Shown piece by piece: positions 1 through 11,658 of a DNA stretch of 64,000 bases. Numbering within the stretch: position 1 is the first letter of the stretch; every line of letters begins with the position of its first letter. The stretch lies in assembly GCA_937918935.1 (NCBI GenBank), contig CAKZSI010000026.1:39594-103593 (forward strand). Direction: 5' to 3'. The notes under the pieces are model-generated. The model did not search any database. It was not told the origin of the DNA and saw only the letters and a program-made list of their open reading frames with translations. The stretch comes from an uncultured Chloroflexales bacterium (lineage in GTDB: Bacteria; Chloroflexota; Chloroflexia; Chloroflexales; Chloroflexaceae). Position numbers and translations under genes: made by a program.

Positions 1-1109
1 GTTTCATCAGCCTGAAGCTGCAGCGAAACCCCGCCCTCGCGACTGACGCGGCTGAGCCGCCGGGCCAGCCAGGCGGCCTCTTCGTGGGTGGCGCGCCACA
101 GGCGGAAGCGCCGGCGCCGGAAGGGCGGCAGGCGCCCCCGCACCAGACGTCCGTCGGCATCCAGGGTGGCGAGGACGATAATGCCCAGGTCGGGCCGGTA
201 CTCCTCATAGCCGCCAATGCCTTCGTAGTCGTTGATCAGGTCGCCGCAGCCGTAGAGGATCAAACGATCCTGGTACACCTCCATGCCCAGCGGATGGTGG
301 GAGGAGTGCCCGTAGACCAGGTCAACCCCGGCGACACTGATCAACTGCCGGGCGAAGTCGCGGTGCGCGCGGGGAATAGCATAGCCCCAGTTGCCGCCCC
401 AGTGCAGCGAGACCACCACCCGGTCGCCCGGCTGGCGCACGGTGCGGATCTGCCTGGCCACATGGGCTAGGCTGCGGGGCGAGAGATCTTCGAGCAGGTT
501 GACCCCGGCGCGCTCGGCGGTGGCGGCCCAACTGAAGGGAATGCCACTGGAGGGCAGACCCCAGGCCCACACCAGCACGCGCCCCCGTCCTGGCCAGGCG
601 AACACCGCGGGTTCGGCGGCCTCAACGTCATTCAGGCCCGCTCCGACGCTGCGCATTCCCACCTCGCGGATGCTGCGCAGGGTCTCGCGCAACCCCTCGC
701 GGCCCCAGTCAAGCGTGTGGTTGTTCGCCAGCACGCAGCAATCCACTCGCGCCACGGTCAGGCAGGACAGATTGGCGGGATGCATGCGGTAGGTAATGCC
801 CTTGTCTGGCCATGGCGTGGTGCTGGTCGTGACTGCGGTTTCGAGGTTGATCAGACGCGCATCGGGGGCCTCGCGCTCGAGCAGGGGCAGGGCCTCGCCC
901 CAGAGACAGGCCGGGTCAACCGGCCTGGGGATGGGGCCGTTCACCCGTTCGGCAAAGGCGACGTAGTCCAACGCGCTGCGCACGAACGGCTCGTAGATCG
1001 CCGGATCGCCCGGATGCGGAAGCGCCTGATCAATGCCGCGTCCGGTCATAACGTCACCGCACAGAGCCAGGGTGACGCGCGAGGTTGATGCTGGCGGGTC
1101 CCGACACAT
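1..1109 (-). CDS. CapA family (poly-gamma-glutamate synthesis type) metallophosphatase-like protein, 3' end outside window
   Basis: A reading frame stays open to the left edge, so the C-terminus is missing; about 369 codons are visible. The ATG at 1109 is preceded by GGGAGAG. The N-terminus contains CGDVMTGRGID, the metal-binding opening of the PGA_cap/CapA fold. Further along are NLETAVT, LANNHTLDWG, VSLHWGGNW and VYGHSSHHPLG, which are the expected Asn/His metal-ligand blocks of this calcineurin-like family. CapA proteins are linked to poly-gamma-glutamate capsule synthesis, but most family members outside Bacillus have no demonstrated role, and no capBC genes are visible here. No signal peptide is seen at this start. 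The family call is secure; the function is not. Confidence 0.85.
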   Translation of the reverse strand, partial: MCRDPPASTSRVTLALCGDVMTGRGIDQALPHPGDPAIYEPFVRSALDYVAFAERVNGPIPRPVDPACLWGEALPLLEREAPDARLINLETAVTTSTTPWPDKGITYRMHPANLSCLTVARVDCCVLANNHTLDWGREGLRETLRSIREVGMRSVGAGLNDVEAAEPAVFAWPGRGRVLVWAWGLPSSGIPFSWAATAERAGVNLLEDLSPRSLAHVARQIRTVRQPGDRVVVSLHWGGNWGYAIPRAHRDFARQLISVAGVDLVYGHSSHHPLGMEVYQDRLILYGCGDLINDYEGIGGYEEYRPDLGIIVLATLDADGRLVRGRLPPFRRRRFRLWRATHEEAAWLARRLSRVSREGGVSLQLQADE

Positions 1110-1318
1110 TTCACTCTCCCGGCGCCAATTCCTGTTGCAAAGACTGCGTGCCCATTATGGCCAGGTCTCATACCAGGTTCGTGCAGACACTTGCGGCACG
1201 AGTTCTGGCGGAAGTGCCTCCGAAGCCAGCATGCGGCTCTTCAATTCGCAAGAGGCCACGAGAACCTGGGATCACCGGAACACCCCCGCAATCCGGGGCG
1301 ACCGGCCTGCCCCACTCC

Positions 1319-1990
1319 TCACCGCAGCCAGCGCGTGAACCACCCGGCAGCCAGTCGCGCCACCTCCTCCAGCGCACCCGGCTCCTCGAAGAGGTGGGTC
1401 GCTCCGGGCACGATCACCAGCGACGACTGTGACGGCAAGGCCGGCAGTACCGCCTGGTTCAGCGCGAGCACCTCGCGATCGGCCCCGCCGACGATGAGCA
1501 GCGTGGGCGCGCGCACCGCCTTAAGGTGGGCCGCGGCCAGGTCAGGACGCCCGCCCCGCGATACAACCGCCGCGACGAGATCGGGGCGCTCTGCGGCGGC
1601 GATAAGGGCGGCCGCCGCGCCCGTACTGGCCCCGAAGTAGCCCGACGGCAGCGCGCTGGTTTCGGGCAGGGCGCGCATCTGCTCGGTCGCCTGAAGCAGA
1701 CGATGGCTCAAGAGCGGAATATCGAAGCGCAGATGGTGCGTGATCGCATCGCGGGCCTCTTCGTCAGCCGAAAGCAAGTCGAAGAGCAGGGTGGCCAGAC
1801 CGGCCTGGTTCAACTGCTGCGCTACGAAGCGGTTGCGCGGGCTAAAGCGGCTACTGCCGCTGCCATGGGCAAAGATGACCAGGCCCCGGGCCTCTGCCGG
1901 GCGGACCAGGCTGCCGGCAAGGGTTTGACGGTCAATCCGGAAACGTACCGGAACCTCCGTGTAGCCCTGATCGTACATGCGCTCGGTCAT
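1319..1990 (-). CDS. alpha/beta hydrolase (dienelactone hydrolase-like)
   Basis: A 223-residue single-domain alpha/beta hydrolase. The start MTERMYDQGY is chosen because the fold begins there, although the frame is open about 100 codons further upstream. Visible elements are the oxyanion region FAHGSGSSR, the nucleophile elbow GYFGASTGAAAA (G-x-S-x-G, Ser nucleophile), the Asp segment LLIVGGADREV and the terminal His in GATHLFEEPG, giving a complete Ser-Asp-His triad. Close relatives occur either alone or fused to a phosphoribosyltransferase domain; no such domain is present here. The substrate is unknown. It lies 209 bp downstream of the CapA start on the same strand, so co-transcription is possible but not supported by spacing. 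Confidence 0.85.
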   Translation of the reverse strand: MTERMYDQGYTEVPVRFRIDRQTLAGSLVRPAEARGLVIFAHGSGSSRFSPRNRFVAQQLNQAGLATLLFDLLSADEEARDAITHHLRFDIPLLSHRLLQATEQMRALPETSALPSGYFGASTGAAAALIAAAERPDLVAAVVSRGGRPDLAAAHLKAVRAPTLLIVGGADREVLALNQAVLPALPSQSSLVIVPGATHLFEEPGALEEVARLAAGWFTRWLR

Positions 1991-2479
1991 GGTGGCCCTA
2001 CCTTTTCTTGAACATGCGAAGAAAGCGGCAAGTTGCCGCCTGCCTCCAGGGTAGCACGTCTGAGGATCGCGAGAGGAGCGAAGGGCTTTACGCGGGGTGA
2101 GGATCTGGTTACTGATTGGAGGTGCACGGTGGAAGGGTGTGGGGGGCTTCGGCGACCCACACCCCGAAAGCTGACAGGATTCTAATAAACTTCTTATATT
2201 GCACCCCACCAGAAGGGGTATCATAGTGTCTCGTTGGAGGGTATCGTCCTTCAAGTGACGGCGAGCGATTCGTCCGGTCCGCACTCCGGGGTGATACCTG
2301 CACGACACGGGTCAACGGAGACTGGTGCGAGGGGTACATTCTGCAAGCCGAGGCTTCGCTCCCGACCGGAGTGCTCGCGGTCCTCAAACGTAGCCGCGGG
2401 AATACACGCGCTCGCTTCCATAGCGCACCGCTTCCCTGGCTACGCCAGACTCGCCGTCGATTAGCAAAGGAGGTGAACG
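1991..2479. other. Intergenic region upstream of zinc-ribbon gene
   Basis: 489 bp between divergently oriented genes with no convincing coding frame. It should contain both promoters. A TATCAT box at 2219-2224 follows a TTGCAC at 2199-2204, but the 14-base spacer is too short to call it a promoter. Immediately before 2480 is a near-perfect Shine-Dalgarno, AAAGGAGGTG. No riboswitch or tRNA fold was recognised. Confidence 0.5.
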
Positions 2480-2887
2480 ATGCAAGTCGGCTCGAAACTG
2501 CTGACATGCCCGAACTGCGGCGCTGAGTGGCCATCCCCCACGGCTACGGTGTGCCACGTGTGCCACTATGCGCCGACCGAGGTCCTTACCGCTCGCTCTG
2601 CCGCCCCGCGCTCCGTGGCTGAGTTGCATACGGCCCTCAATGACCTGTTGAACCACGCTCGTCGCGGCGGGTTGAGCCCCGAAAGCATCCTCCAGGTATT
2701 GCAGGATGAACTGGCCTTTGCCGCCGACCTCGCCCAACCCGAGCGCCGCCACCTCGTCCAGATCCTCGACCTTGGCCCGCAAGAACTGGGTCTCCGTGAG
2801 CCCCTCACCGGCAATCGCCGCACGACACTGCCAGCCCGTCCGGTAGTGGCGCAGACGACTGCGCCCGCCCCGGCAAGACGCCTCTAG
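2480..2887 (+). CDS. Small zinc-ribbon protein of unknown function
   Basis: 135 residues. The start is fixed by the strong ribosome site AAAGGAGGTGAACG directly before the ATG. The N-terminus holds one CPNC...CHVC zinc ribbon (two CxxC knuckles about 15 residues apart, residues 10-30). A helical middle follows (about residues 45-95), rich in Leu, Glu and Arg. The C-terminal tail is basic and Ala/Pro-rich, ending in ARRL. This layout suggests a soluble nucleic-acid- or protein-binding adaptor, but I recognise no named family. It is the only gene between the hydrolase and the giant glucan synthase and has its own leader, so an operon with the downstream gene is possible but unproven. Confidence 0.7.
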   Translation: MQVGSKLLTCPNCGAEWPSPTATVCHVCHYAPTEVLTARSAAPRSVAELHTALNDLLNHARRGGLSPESILQVLQDELAFAADLAQPERRHLVQILDLGPQELGLREPLTGNRRTTLPARPVVAQTTAPAPARRL

Positions 2888-3016
2888 GGTATGTTTCAAC
2901 CACGCTTGACAGTGTGACCATCGCCTCCAAACCTCCACAGATTGGTTTTAAGGAACGGTAGAGCACCTGTCAGGCTGGAACGTTCACGTCTGAAACGCGC
3001 CCAGGTCACGTGTGCC

Positions 3017-6000
3017 ATGGATATCGCTATCCAGTGGGCTGCGCTGAACCGCAGCCTGAAGACGATCACGGCCTCGATGCGCCGGACCCTCCCCGCGGCG
3101 ATTGGCGGCGTGGTGATGCCGCCGGTCGCTCGGGGACCCGAACTGTTCAATGTTGAGCAACTTGAGGAGCACGCCCGCGGCCTCGCGGGCAGCCACCGCG
3201 TGGGGCATCCCCTGCTCGGCCTGCCTGGCGCGTTGACGCTCCAACTGGCCCAGGACGAAGGCGACTTGCTGCGGGCCTATCGCATTCTCGCCGAGGATGC
3301 CCGCCAGCGAAAGCTGGCGTTGCCCGCCGCGGAGTGGCTGCTGGACAATATGTACCTGGTGCGCGACCAGATCCGCGAGATTCGCCAGGATCTGCCAGGC
3401 GGCTACTACCGTGAATTGCCAAAGCTGATCGGCGGGCCGTACCGGGGCCGGACGCGTGTCTATGCCATGGCGCTGGAGTTGATCCTGCACAGCGACGGCA
3501 GGATTGACCAGGAGCGGCTGTTGCGCTACGTGCTGGCCTATCAGTCCGTCACGCCGTTGACGATGGGTGAACTGTGGGCCGTGCCGATCATGCTTCGCGT
3601 GGGTCTGGTGGAGTATCTGGCGCGACAGGCGCGCCTGGTGCTCGATGTGCGCGCCCAGTACGCCGAAGCCGACGCCTGGGCCGAGCGCTTGCTGGCGCGG
3701 CCCGATGGCCCCGCCGAGACGCACCCTGTGCTGCGCGAACTGGCGCAGCGCCATCCGCATCTGCTCCTGCCCTTCGCCGTGCAGTTGCTCCGCCGGCTGC
3801 GCAGCTACGACGGCGAGCGCGACGCCTCCGGGCTGATCGCCTGGCTGGAAGGTCAACTGCCCTCCCGCAGCGCCGAGGAGGTGGTGCATATCGAGCACCA
3901 GCGGCAAGCAGCCATCCAGGTCTCGGTTGGCAATACGATCACCAGCATGCGCACCCTCAACGCCATCGACTGGGCCGACTGGTTCGAGCAGGTCAGCCTG
4001 GTTGAGCAGGTGCTGCGCCAGGACCCGGCAGGCGCCTACCCGCGGAGCACCTTCGCCACGCGCGACCGCTTCCGCCACGAGGTCGAGCGCCTGGCGCGGG
4101 GCAGCGGGCGCAACGAAGTTGACGTGGCGCGTCAGGCGCTGATCCAGGCTACCCGCGCGGCCTCCGCCGGCGAGGGACCGCGGCCCGCCCATGTGGGCCA
4201 CTACCTGATCGGCGCCGGGCGGACGCCCTTCGAGGCCCTCCTCGGCTACCGCGCCGACCCGGGCGAGGTGGCCCGGCGGGCGCTGCTGCGGCATCCCGCC
4301 CCGGCGTACTTCGGCGCGATCGCCGCCATCACCGGCGCCACCGTCGTGACCGGGCTGCGGCTGGCCCGGTCTTCGCGCCCGCTGCCGGAGCAGGCGCCGC
4401 ATCCCGCGCTCCAGGCCCTGGCCGCCGGGCTTCTGGCCCTGCCCGCGAGCACCCTGGCCATCGAACTGGTCAACCGGGCCGTGGCCCATCTGCTGCCGCC
4501 GCGCCTGCTGCCGCGCCTCGACCTGCGCCATGGCATCCCCGCCGATCTGCGCACCATGGTGGTCGTTCCTACCCTGTTACTGACCCCCGATAGTATACGG
4601 CGCCAGCTCGAGTCGCTGGAGGTGCTCTACCTGGCCAACGAGGACCCCCACCTGCACTTCGCCCTGCTGAGCGACTTTGCCGACGCGCCGCAGCCCTGCA
4701 TGCCCGAAGACGAGCAACTGCTCGCCGTGGCCCGCGAGGGCATTCTGGCCCTGAACGTGCGTTACGGCCCCGACCGGTTCTTCTTGCTGCACCGGCGCCG
4801 CCTGTGGAACCCTCAGCAGGGGTGCTGGATGGGCTGGGAGCGCAAACGCGGCAAGCTGGAGGAATTCAATCGGCTGCTCGCCGGGGCCACCGATACGACC
4901 TACGAGGTGCTGCTCGGCGACCTGAGCGTGCTGCCGCACATCCGCTACGTGATCACCCTCGACGCCGACACCCAGCTCCCCCGTGACGCGGCGCGGGCGC
5001 TGATCGGCACCCTGGCCCATCCCCTCAACACCGCAGTGGTGGACCCGCGGACCCACCGTACCGTCGAGGGCTACGGCATCCTGCAGCCGCGGGTGGGCAT
5101 TGACCTGCCGAGCGCGCTGGCCAGCCGCTTCGCGCGGATCTTCGCCGGCAACGTGGGCATTGACCCCTACACCACTGCTGTGTCCGACACCTACATGGAC
5201 CTGTTCGGCGAGGGGAGCTTCGTCGGCAAGGGCATCTACGACCCGGCGGTGCTGCGCGAGACACTCCACGACCGCTTCCCCGAGAACACGCTGCTCAGCC
5301 ACGATCTGATCGAGGGCAATTACGCCCGCGTGGCCCTGCTGTCGGATGTTGAACTGATTGACAGCTACCCGACCACCTACGCGGCCTACGCGGCCCGGCA
5401 GCACCGCTGGGTGCGCGGCGACTGGCAGATCGCCGCCTGGATGCTGCCCCGGACGCCGACGGGCAGCGGGGCGTGGGCGCCGAACGTGCTGCCGCCGCTG
5501 GCGCGCTACAAGATCTTCGACAACCTGCGGCGCAGCCTGGTCGCGCCGGCCTCCGTGACGCTGCTGGGCCTGGGCTGGCTGTTTTTGCCCGGGCGCGCCT
5601 GGGTCTGGACGCTGGCGGCCGTGGCGCCGTTGAGTGTGCCGCTGCTGTTTGAACTGGCCGACGCGCGCTTCTGGCTGCTCGGCTGGCGCTCGGCCCAGCA
5701 ACGGCGGGCCAAACTGGCGGCCCTGCGCGATGAGGGGCTGCGGCTGCTGATCAACATCGCCCTGCTGCCCGACCAGGCGGCGCTCAACGTGGACGCGATC
5801 ACGCGCACGCTGGCGCGTATGCTGATCACGCGGCGGCAACTACTGGAGTGGGAGACAGCGGCCCAGGCCCAGTTGCGCCTGCGGCGCTCGTGGGATCGGG
5901 CGCTGCGGCGCACAGCCCCGGCCCTGGCGGTGCTGGGGCTGCTGGGCCTGGCCCGGCCCCGGCAGGCGCTGGAAGCCCTGCCCGCCGCCGCGCCGGTGCT

Positions 6001-9000
6001 GGCGGCGTGGATCGGCTCGCCGGCCCTGGTGGGCTGGCTCGACCGGCCCTACCTGGCGCCCCATCCCGAACCGCTCACCGCCGATGATGTCGCGCTGCTG
6101 CGCCGCCTGGCCCGCGCCACCTGGGCCTACTTCGAGCGTTTCGTGGACGAAGAGGGCCATTACCTGGCGCCCGACAACTTTCAGGAAACACCTGCGCCCC
6201 TGGTGGCGCCGCGCACCTCGCCGACCAACATCGGCCTGCAACTCCTGGCTGATCTGGCGGCCCACGATTTCGGGTACGTCTCGCTGAGCGAACTGACCGC
6301 CCGGAGCGAGCGCGTCTTCGCCACCCTGGAGCGCCTCGAACGCTACCGCGGGCACCTGCTCAACTGGTACGACACGCGCACCCTGCGCCCGCTCCCGCCC
6401 CTGTACGTCTCTACGGTGGACAGCGGCAACCTGGCCGGCCACCTGATCGCCCTGGCCCAGGGCTACCTGGGGCTGGAACAGGCGCCGATCATCGGTCCGG
6501 CGGCGCTCTCCGGGCTACAAGACGCGCTGATGCTCGCGCGCGATCACCTGGGGGAGGATGACCCGCTGTGCGAACGGCTGGCGGAGGTGGAGCGCCTGCT
6601 TGACACGCCTCCCCAAAGCCTGGGCGGCTACCGCGAGCGTCTGCACCAGATGCTCGAGCGTACCGAAGAACTGTACCCGAGCGGCGCCGCCGCCGACTGG
6701 CTGTGGGCCGCGCGGCGCCAGGCCCGCGCCCACCTGGAGGACCTGGAAACGCTGGCCGGCGCGGAGGGCGAGTCGGACAGGCCCGTGCCAACTCTGGGAG
6801 ACCTGGCGGTACGCAACGGGGCCGCAGCGCGCCTGCTGGAGCGCCAGGCGGCGATCATCGCCCAGGCCCGCGAACTGGCCCTGGGTATGGACTTCCGCTT
6901 CCTCTACGACGAAACCCGGCGCATCTTTGTCATCGGCTACAACGTCAGCGAGGGGCGTCGTGACAACTCCTTCTACGACCTGCTCGCCTCCGAGTCGCGG
7001 CTGGCGAGCTTCGTGGCGATCGCCAAAGGCGACGTGCCCAAGGAGCACTGGTTCCACATCGGGCGCACCTTCACACCCGCCGCCGGGCCGGCGACCCTGA
7101 TGGCATGGAGCGGCACGATGTTCGAGTACCTGATGCCGCAACTGGTGATGGCCACCTTCCCCGAAACGCTGCTCGAGGCCACGGTGCGCGGCGCGGTCGC
7201 GGCGCAGATCGCCTACGGGGAGCGCAAGGGCGTGCCGTGGGGTATCTCCGAGTCGGCCTTCAACAGCCGCGATCTGGCGATGAACTACCAGTATCGCGCC
7301 TTCGGCGTGCCGGGCCTGGGCCTGAAGAGCGGCCTGGCCAACGATCTGGTGGTGGCGCCCTATGCCACGGTGCTGGCGTTGAGCGTACAGCCGCACGCGG
7401 CGGTGGAGAACCTGCGGCGCTTGATTAACCTGGGGATGTGGGGCGCCTATGGCCTCTACGAAGCGGTGGACTTTACACCTGAACGACTCCCGCCAGGCCA
7501 GCATCACGCCATCGTGCGCTCCTTCATGGTCCATCACCAGGGGATGAGCCTGGTGGCGCTCGACAACGCGCTCCACGACGCGGTCATGCAGCGCCGCTTC
7601 CACCAGGAGCCGATGATTCGCGCCACCGAGCCCCTGTTGCACGAGAAGATCCCCCAGAGCGCGCCGATCCAGTTGCCCGAAGACGTGGCCGAGGCCCCGG
7701 CGGTGGTCATGCCTGTGGTCCCCACTTCGCGCCAGTTCGCCAGCCCGGGCACGGCGACCCCGTATACCCACCTGCTGGGCAGCCCGATCTACAGCGTGGC
7801 GCTTACCAACGCTGGCGGCGGGGCCAGCTTCTACAAGGGCCTGGCGGTTACCCGCTGGCGTCCCGACGGTACCCGCGACTGCTGGGGCAGCTTCATCTAC
7901 CTCCGCGATGCCCGCAGCGGGCTGGCGTGGTCGGCGGCTTATCAGCCCCTGCGCCGCGAGGGCCAATACTACCGCGTGCGCTTCAGCCTGGAGAAGACCG
8001 AGTTCGTGCAGCAGATCGGCGGCATTGAAACACGTATGGAGGTGACGGTCTCGCCGGAGGATCCGGCGGAGGTGCGGCGCATCACCCTGACCAACCTGGG
8101 CGCCGCTCCCCGTGAACTGGAGGTCACCAGCTACGCCGAACTGGTGCTGACGCCACCCATGGCCGAACTGGCTCACCCGGCCTTTGCCAATCTGTTCGTC
8201 GAGACCGAGTTCGTGGCCGAGCGAGGGGCGCTGCTGGCCTCGCGGCGTCCCCGCGCGGCGGACGGCGAGCGGCCCTACGCGGCGCACGTGGTGGCGGCGC
8301 GTTCGGGGGTAGTGGGTGAGGTGGAGTATGAAACCGACCGGGCAGCCTTCCTGGGACGGGGCCACAGCCCGGCCCACCCCGTAGCTCTGGATCGGCCCCT
8401 GAGCGGCAAGGTGGGCGCGGTGCTCGACCCGATCTTCAGCCTGCGGCGGCGCGTGCGCATCGCCCCGGGGGCCTCGGTGCAACTCTTCTTCACCACCGCC
8501 ATCGGCACGACCCGTGAAGAGGCCCTGCGCCTGGCCGACAAGTACCGCGACCCCCTGGTGGGGGCGCGGGCCTTCGACCTGGCCTGGACCCAGGCCCAGG
8601 TCGAACTGCAAAGCCTGAACCTAGACGGCGACGCGGCCCACCGCTACCAGCGCCTGGCGGCCTTTGCCATCTTCCCCGACCCGCTCCGGCGCGCCGCACC
8701 CGAGGTGATCGAACGCAACCGTAAGGGCCAGCCCGGCCTGTGGGCCTACGGCATCTCCGGCGACGACCCGATTGTGCTGGCGCGCATCTCTGCGCCGGGC
8801 GAGTTGGGGCTGGTGCAGGAACTGTTGCAGGCCCACGAGTACTGGCGGCTGAAGGGGCTGCGGGTCGAACTGGTCATCCTCAACGAGGAAACTGGCGGCT
8901 ACTTGCAGGACTTGCACGAGCAGTTGCTGGCGCTGATCCGCAGCGGGCGGGCCGGGGGCTGGCTCAATCAGCGCGGCGGCGTCTTTGCGCTGCGGGCCGA

Positions 9001-11617
9001 TCTGATGCCCGAGGAGGACCGCGTGCTGCTGGAGAGCGCCGCACGGGTGGTGCTGGTGGGCCGGCGTGGCAGCCTGGCCCAGCACCTGCGGCGCCGGGAA
9101 CAGGATACGGCGCCGCTGCCCCAGATCCTCGCCGTTCCTCCGGCGGGATCGGCCCTGCCCCCCGGCGAACCGCTCGCGCTGCGCGGCCCTTACGGCGGCT
9201 TCGCCCGCGACGGCGCCGAATATGTGATCGAACTGGCGCCCGGCCAGTACACGCCCGCACCCTGGATCAATGTGATCGCCAACCCGCGCTTCGGCTGCAC
9301 CGTCTCGGAGCGCGGCGCGGGCTACACCTGGGCCGAGAACAGCCGCGAGAACCGCCTGACGCCCTGGTCGAACGACCCGGTCGGCGACCCGGCGGGCGAG
9401 GCGCTCTACCTGCGCGACGAGGGCGACGGCGCGGTCTGGTCGCCGACCCCCTGGCCGCTGGGCGCGGGCCACTGGCGCGTGCGCCACGGCTTCGGCTACA
9501 GCGTCTTCGAGCACCGCCGCCACGGGATTGCCAGCAGGCTGACGGTGGGCGTGGCGCCGGAGGACCCGGTGAAGTTCTACCGGCTGGAACTGACGAACGA
9601 GAGCGGCGGCGAGCGCGAGCTGAGCCTGACATTTTATGTCGAGTGGGTGCTCGGCGTGTTCCGCGAGCAGATGGCGCCCTTTGTTGTGACCGCGATCGAC
9701 GAGGAGCGGGTTGCGCTGCTGGCACGCAACTCCTACAACCACGAGTTCGGCGAGCGCGTCGCCTTCATCGCCGCCAGCGAGCCGGCCTCCTTCAGCGGCG
9801 ACCGCAGGACCTTCATCGGGCGCAATGGCGATCTTACCAGCCCGGCGGCGCTGCTGCGCGGCGGGCCGCTTGCAGGTCGTGTGGGCGCCGGGCTGGACCC
9901 CTGCGGCGCACTGCGCTGTCTGCTGCGGCTGGCCCCCGGTGAACGGCGCACGATTGTGCTGCTGCTGGGGCAGGGGGCCAATGCGGGCGAGGCGTGGGCG
10001 CTGATCGAACGCTACCGCGACCCCGCCGCGGTTGACGCCGCCCTGGACCGGAGCACCGCCATCTGGAACACCCGGTTGGGCCAGGTCTGCGTGCGCACCC
10101 CGAGCGCGGAACTGGACGTGCTGCTGAACGGCTGGCTGCTCTACCAGACGTTGAGTTGCCGGATCTGGGCGCGCTCGGCCTTCTATCAGTCAGGCGGGGC
10201 CTACGGCTTCCGCGACCAACTGCAAGATGTGCTGGCGCTGCTGCACACCGAGCCGGTCCTGGTCCGTGAGCACCTCCTGCGGGCGGCGGCGCGGCAGTTC
10301 GTGGAGGGCGATGTGCAGCACTGGTGGCACCCGCCGACGGGGCGGGGCATCCGCACGCGCTTCTCCGACGATTACCTCTGGCTGCCCTTCGCCACTGCCC
10401 ACTACGTCCGCTTTACCGGCGACAGCGCCGTGCTCGACGAAGTGGCGCCCTTCCTCGAAGGCCGGCCCCTGGCCGACGGCGAGGCGGAGTACTACGAACA
10501 CCCGAGCGTATCCGAGGAGCAGGGCACGCTCTACGAGCACTGTGCACGGGCGGTGGAACTGGCCCTGCGACGCAAGGGCGCGCACGGTTTGCCACTGATG
10601 GGCGCGGGCGACTGGAACGACGGGATGAACCTGGTCGGCGCGGGCGGACGGGGCGAGAGCGTCTGGGTCGGCTGGTTCCTGATCGTCGTGCTGCGGGCCA
10701 TGGCCGAACTGGCCACGGCACGCGGCGACGATGAGCGGGCCACCCGCTACACCGCGGCGGCGGAAGAGCAACTGGCGGCGATTGAAGCCAATGCCTGGGA
10801 CGGAGACTGGTACCTGCGGGCCTTCTACGACAACGGCACACCCCTGGGGTCGGCGCACGACGAGGAATGCCGGATCGACCTGCTGCCGCAGGCCTGGGCA
10901 GTGATCGCCGGCGGCGACCCCGCACGGGCGCACCAGGCTATCGAGTCGGCCCTGGTCCGCCTGGTGGACCGCGAGGCGGAGCTTATCCGGCTCCTGACGC
11001 CGCCGTTCGACCGCAGCGAGCAGAACCCCGGCTACATCAAGGGCTACGTGCCGGGTGTGCGCGAGAATGGCGGGCAGTACACCCACGCGGCGATCTGGCT
11101 GATCTGGGCCTGCGGGCTGCTCGGGGCGCGGGCGGATGCCTACGCGCTCCTCGAGATGATCAACCCCGTGCGCCACGCTAACACCCAACCTGAGATCTAC
11201 AAGGTTGAACCGTATGTTGTCGCTGCCGATGTGTACGCCGCCGAGCAGCACCGTGGGCGTGGCGGGTGGACCTGGTACACCGGCTCGGCAGGCTGGCTCT
11301 ACCGGCTAGGGTTGGAGGTGATCCTGGGGCTGCGGCGCGAAGGGGCCACGCTGCGCGTGCAGCCGTGTGTGCTGCCCGAGTGGCCGGGCTACGAGGTTAC
11401 CTACCGCTACGGCGGGAGCTTGTACCACATCCGGGTGGATCGCTTGCCGGAAGAACCCGGCGTGGACCTCGAAACCCTGCTCGACGGCGAACCGTTGCCC
11501 GACGGGCGCATCCCCCTGCGCAACGATGGCCAGAGCCACGAGGTCGTGGTGCGCACCTCCAGGCAAGGGCACGGGGAAACCAGGTTGGCCCATCCCTCTC
11601 CGACGGAGCGAAGATAA
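3017..11617 (+). CDS. ndvB: Cyclic beta-1,2-glucan synthase-type protein (GT84 - glycoamylase - GH94)
   Basis: About 2866 residues, close to the roughly 2830 of Brucella Cgs. The N-terminal third has membrane segments (for example the Ala/Leu-rich stretches near 4300-4500, 5530-5660 and 5900-6050). These surround a family-2-like GT84 domain with the donor motif LDADTQLP near 4955-4980 and [10 protein letters not shown] near 5398. A glycoamylase-type module follows (near 6890-7560; [30 protein letters not shown]). Two beta-sandwich/GH94 modules end in the phosphorylase catalytic region [10 protein letters not shown] (near 10605) and [20 protein letters not shown] (near 11027). In known Cgs the GT84 part polymerises and the GH94 part trims chain length before cyclisation. 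The ATG at 3017 is preferred; the frame is open to a TTG at 2942, and ATG 3077 is possible. A TTGACA lies at 2906-2911 without a clear -10. The last codons are repeat-derived. Confidence 0.9.
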   Translation: MDIAIQWAALNRSLKTITASMRRTLPAAIGGVVMPPVARGPELFNVEQLEEHARGLAGSHRVGHPLLGLPGALTLQLAQDEGDLLRAYRILAEDARQRKLALPAAEWLLDNMYLVRDQIREIRQDLPGGYYRELPKLIGGPYRGRTRVYAMALELILHSDGRIDQERLLRYVLAYQSVTPLTMGELWAVPIMLRVGLVEYLARQARLVLDVRAQYAEADAWAERLLARPDGPAETHPVLRELAQRHPHLLLPFAVQLLRRLRSYDGERDASGLIAWLEGQLPSRSAEEVVHIEHQRQAAIQVSVGNTITSMRTLNAIDWADWFEQVSLVEQVLRQDPAGAYPRSTFATRDRFRHEVERLARGSGRNEVDVARQALIQATRAASAGEGPRPAHVGHYLIGAGRTPFEALLGYRADPGEVARRALLRHPAPAYFGAIAAITGATVVTGLRLARSSRPLPEQAPHPALQALAAGLLALPASTLAIELVNRAVAHLLPPRLLPRLDLRHGIPADLRTMVVVPTLLLTPDSIRRQLESLEVLYLANEDPHLHFALLSDFADAPQPCMPEDEQLLAVAREGILALNVRYGPDRFFLLHRRRLWNPQQGCWMGWERKRGKLEEFNRLLAGATDTTYEVLLGDLSVLPHIRYVITLDADTQLPRDAARALIGTLAHPLNTAVVDPRTHRTVEGYGILQPRVGIDLPSALASRFARIFAGNVGIDPYTTAVSDTYMDLFGEGSFVGKGIYDPAVLRETLHDRFPENTLLSHDLIEGNYARVALLSDVELIDSYPTTYAAYAARQHRWVRGDWQIAAWMLPRTPTGSGAWAPNVLPPLARYKIFDNLRRSLVAPASVTLLGLGWLFLPGRAWVWTLAAVAPLSVPLLFELADARFWLLGWRSAQQRRAKLAALRDEGLRLLINIALLPDQAALNVDAITRTLARMLITRRQLLEWETAAQAQLRLRRSWDRALRRTAPALAVLGLLGLARPRQALEALPAAAPVLAAWIGSPALVGWLDRPYLAPHPEPLTADDVALLRRLARATWAYFERFVDEEGHYLAPDNFQETPAPLVAPRTSPTNIGLQLLADLAAHDFGYVSLSELTARSERVFATLERLERYRGHLLNWYDTRTLRPLPPLYVSTVDSGNLAGHLIALAQGYLGLEQAPIIGPAALSGLQDALMLARDHLGEDDPLCERLAEVERLLDTPPQSLGGYRERLHQMLERTEELYPSGAAADWLWAARRQARAHLEDLETLAGAEGESDRPVPTLGDLAVRNGAAARLLERQAAIIAQARELALGMDFRFLYDETRRIFVIGYNVSEGRRDNSFYDLLASESRLASFVAIAKGDVPKEHWFHIGRTFTPAAGPATLMAWSGTMFEYLMPQLVMATFPETLLEATVRGAVAAQIAYGERKGVPWGISESAFNSRDLAMNYQYRAFGVPGLGLKSGLANDLVVAPYATVLALSVQPHAAVENLRRLINLGMWGAYGLYEAVDFTPERLPPGQHHAIVRSFMVHHQGMSLVALDNALHDAVMQRRFHQEPMIRATEPLLHEKIPQSAPIQLPEDVAEAPAVVMPVVPTSRQFASPGTATPYTHLLGSPIYSVALTNAGGGASFYKGLAVTRWRPDGTRDCWGSFIYLRDARSGLAWSAAYQPLRREGQYYRVRFSLEKTEFVQQIGGIETRMEVTVSPEDPAEVRRITLTNLGAAPRELEVTSYAELVLTPPMAELAHPAFANLFVETEFVAERGALLASRRPRAADGERPYAAHVVAARSGVVGEVEYETDRAAFLGRGHSPAHPVALDRPLSGKVGAVLDPIFSLRRRVRIAPGASVQLFFTTAIGTTREEALRLADKYRDPLVGARAFDLAWTQAQVELQSLNLDGDAAHRYQRLAAFAIFPDPLRRAAPEVIERNRKGQPGLWAYGISGDDPIVLARISAPGELGLVQELLQAHEYWRLKGLRVELVILNEETGGYLQDLHEQLLALIRSGRAGGWLNQRGGVFALRADLMPEEDRVLLESAARVVLVGRRGSLAQHLRRREQDTAPLPQILAVPPAGSALPPGEPLALRGPYGGFARDGAEYVIELAPGQYTPAPWINVIANPRFGCTVSERGAGYTWAENSRENRLTPWSNDPVGDPAGEALYLRDEGDGAVWSPTPWPLGAGHWRVRHGFGYSVFEHRRHGIASRLTVGVAPEDPVKFYRLELTNESGGERELSLTFYVEWVLGVFREQMAPFVVTAIDEERVALLARNSYNHEFGERVAFIAASEPASFSGDRRTFIGRNGDLTSPAALLRGGPLAGRVGAGLDPCGALRCLLRLAPGERRTIVLLLGQGANAGEAWALIERYRDPAAVDAALDRSTAIWNTRLGQVCVRTPSAELDVLLNGWLLYQTLSCRIWARSAFYQSGGAYGFRDQLQDVLALLHTEPVLVREHLLRAAARQFVEGDVQHWWHPPTGRGIRTRFSDDYLWLPFATAHYVRFTGDSAVLDEVAPFLEGRPLADGEAEYYEHPSVSEEQGTLYEHCARAVELALRRKGAHGLPLMGAGDWNDGMNLVGAGGRGESVWVGWFLIVVLRAMAELATARGDDERATRYTAAAEEQLAAIEANAWDGDWYLRAFYDNGTPLGSAHDEECRIDLLPQAWAVIAGGDPARAHQAIESALVRLVDREAELIRLLTPPFDRSEQNPGYIKGYVPGVRENGGQYTHAAIWLIWACGLLGARADAYALLEMINPVRHANTQPEIYKVEPYVVAADVYAAEQHRGRGGWTWYTGSAGWLYRLGLEVILGLRREGATLRVQPCVLPEWPGYEVTYRYGGSLYHIRVDRLPEEPGVDLETLLDGEPLPDGRIPLRNDGQSHEVVVRTSRQGHGETRLAHPSPTERR
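11573..11591. repeat. Dispersed palindrome (family A) inside the glucan synthase 3' end
   Basis: GGGGAAACCAGGTTGGCCC followed by a C-rich run matches the repeat core seen in intergenic gaps across this window. Here it is coding: it falls in the last 15 or so codons of the glucan synthase and, with the following sequence, provides its C-terminal residues and stop. Confidence 0.7.
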
Positions 11618-11658
11618 CCGGTCCGGGAGAGCTTGGCCCTCGCGCCCGGCCCCGGGCA

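Noticed and set aside
2199..2224. Promoter TTGCAC / TATCAT before the zinc-ribbon gene
   Set aside because: The 14-base spacer is too short for a housekeeping promoter.
6515..8611. 700-codon open frame antisense within the glucan synthase
   Set aside because: Same cause; the sense strand has clear GT84/GH94 motifs and the antisense product is low-complexity.
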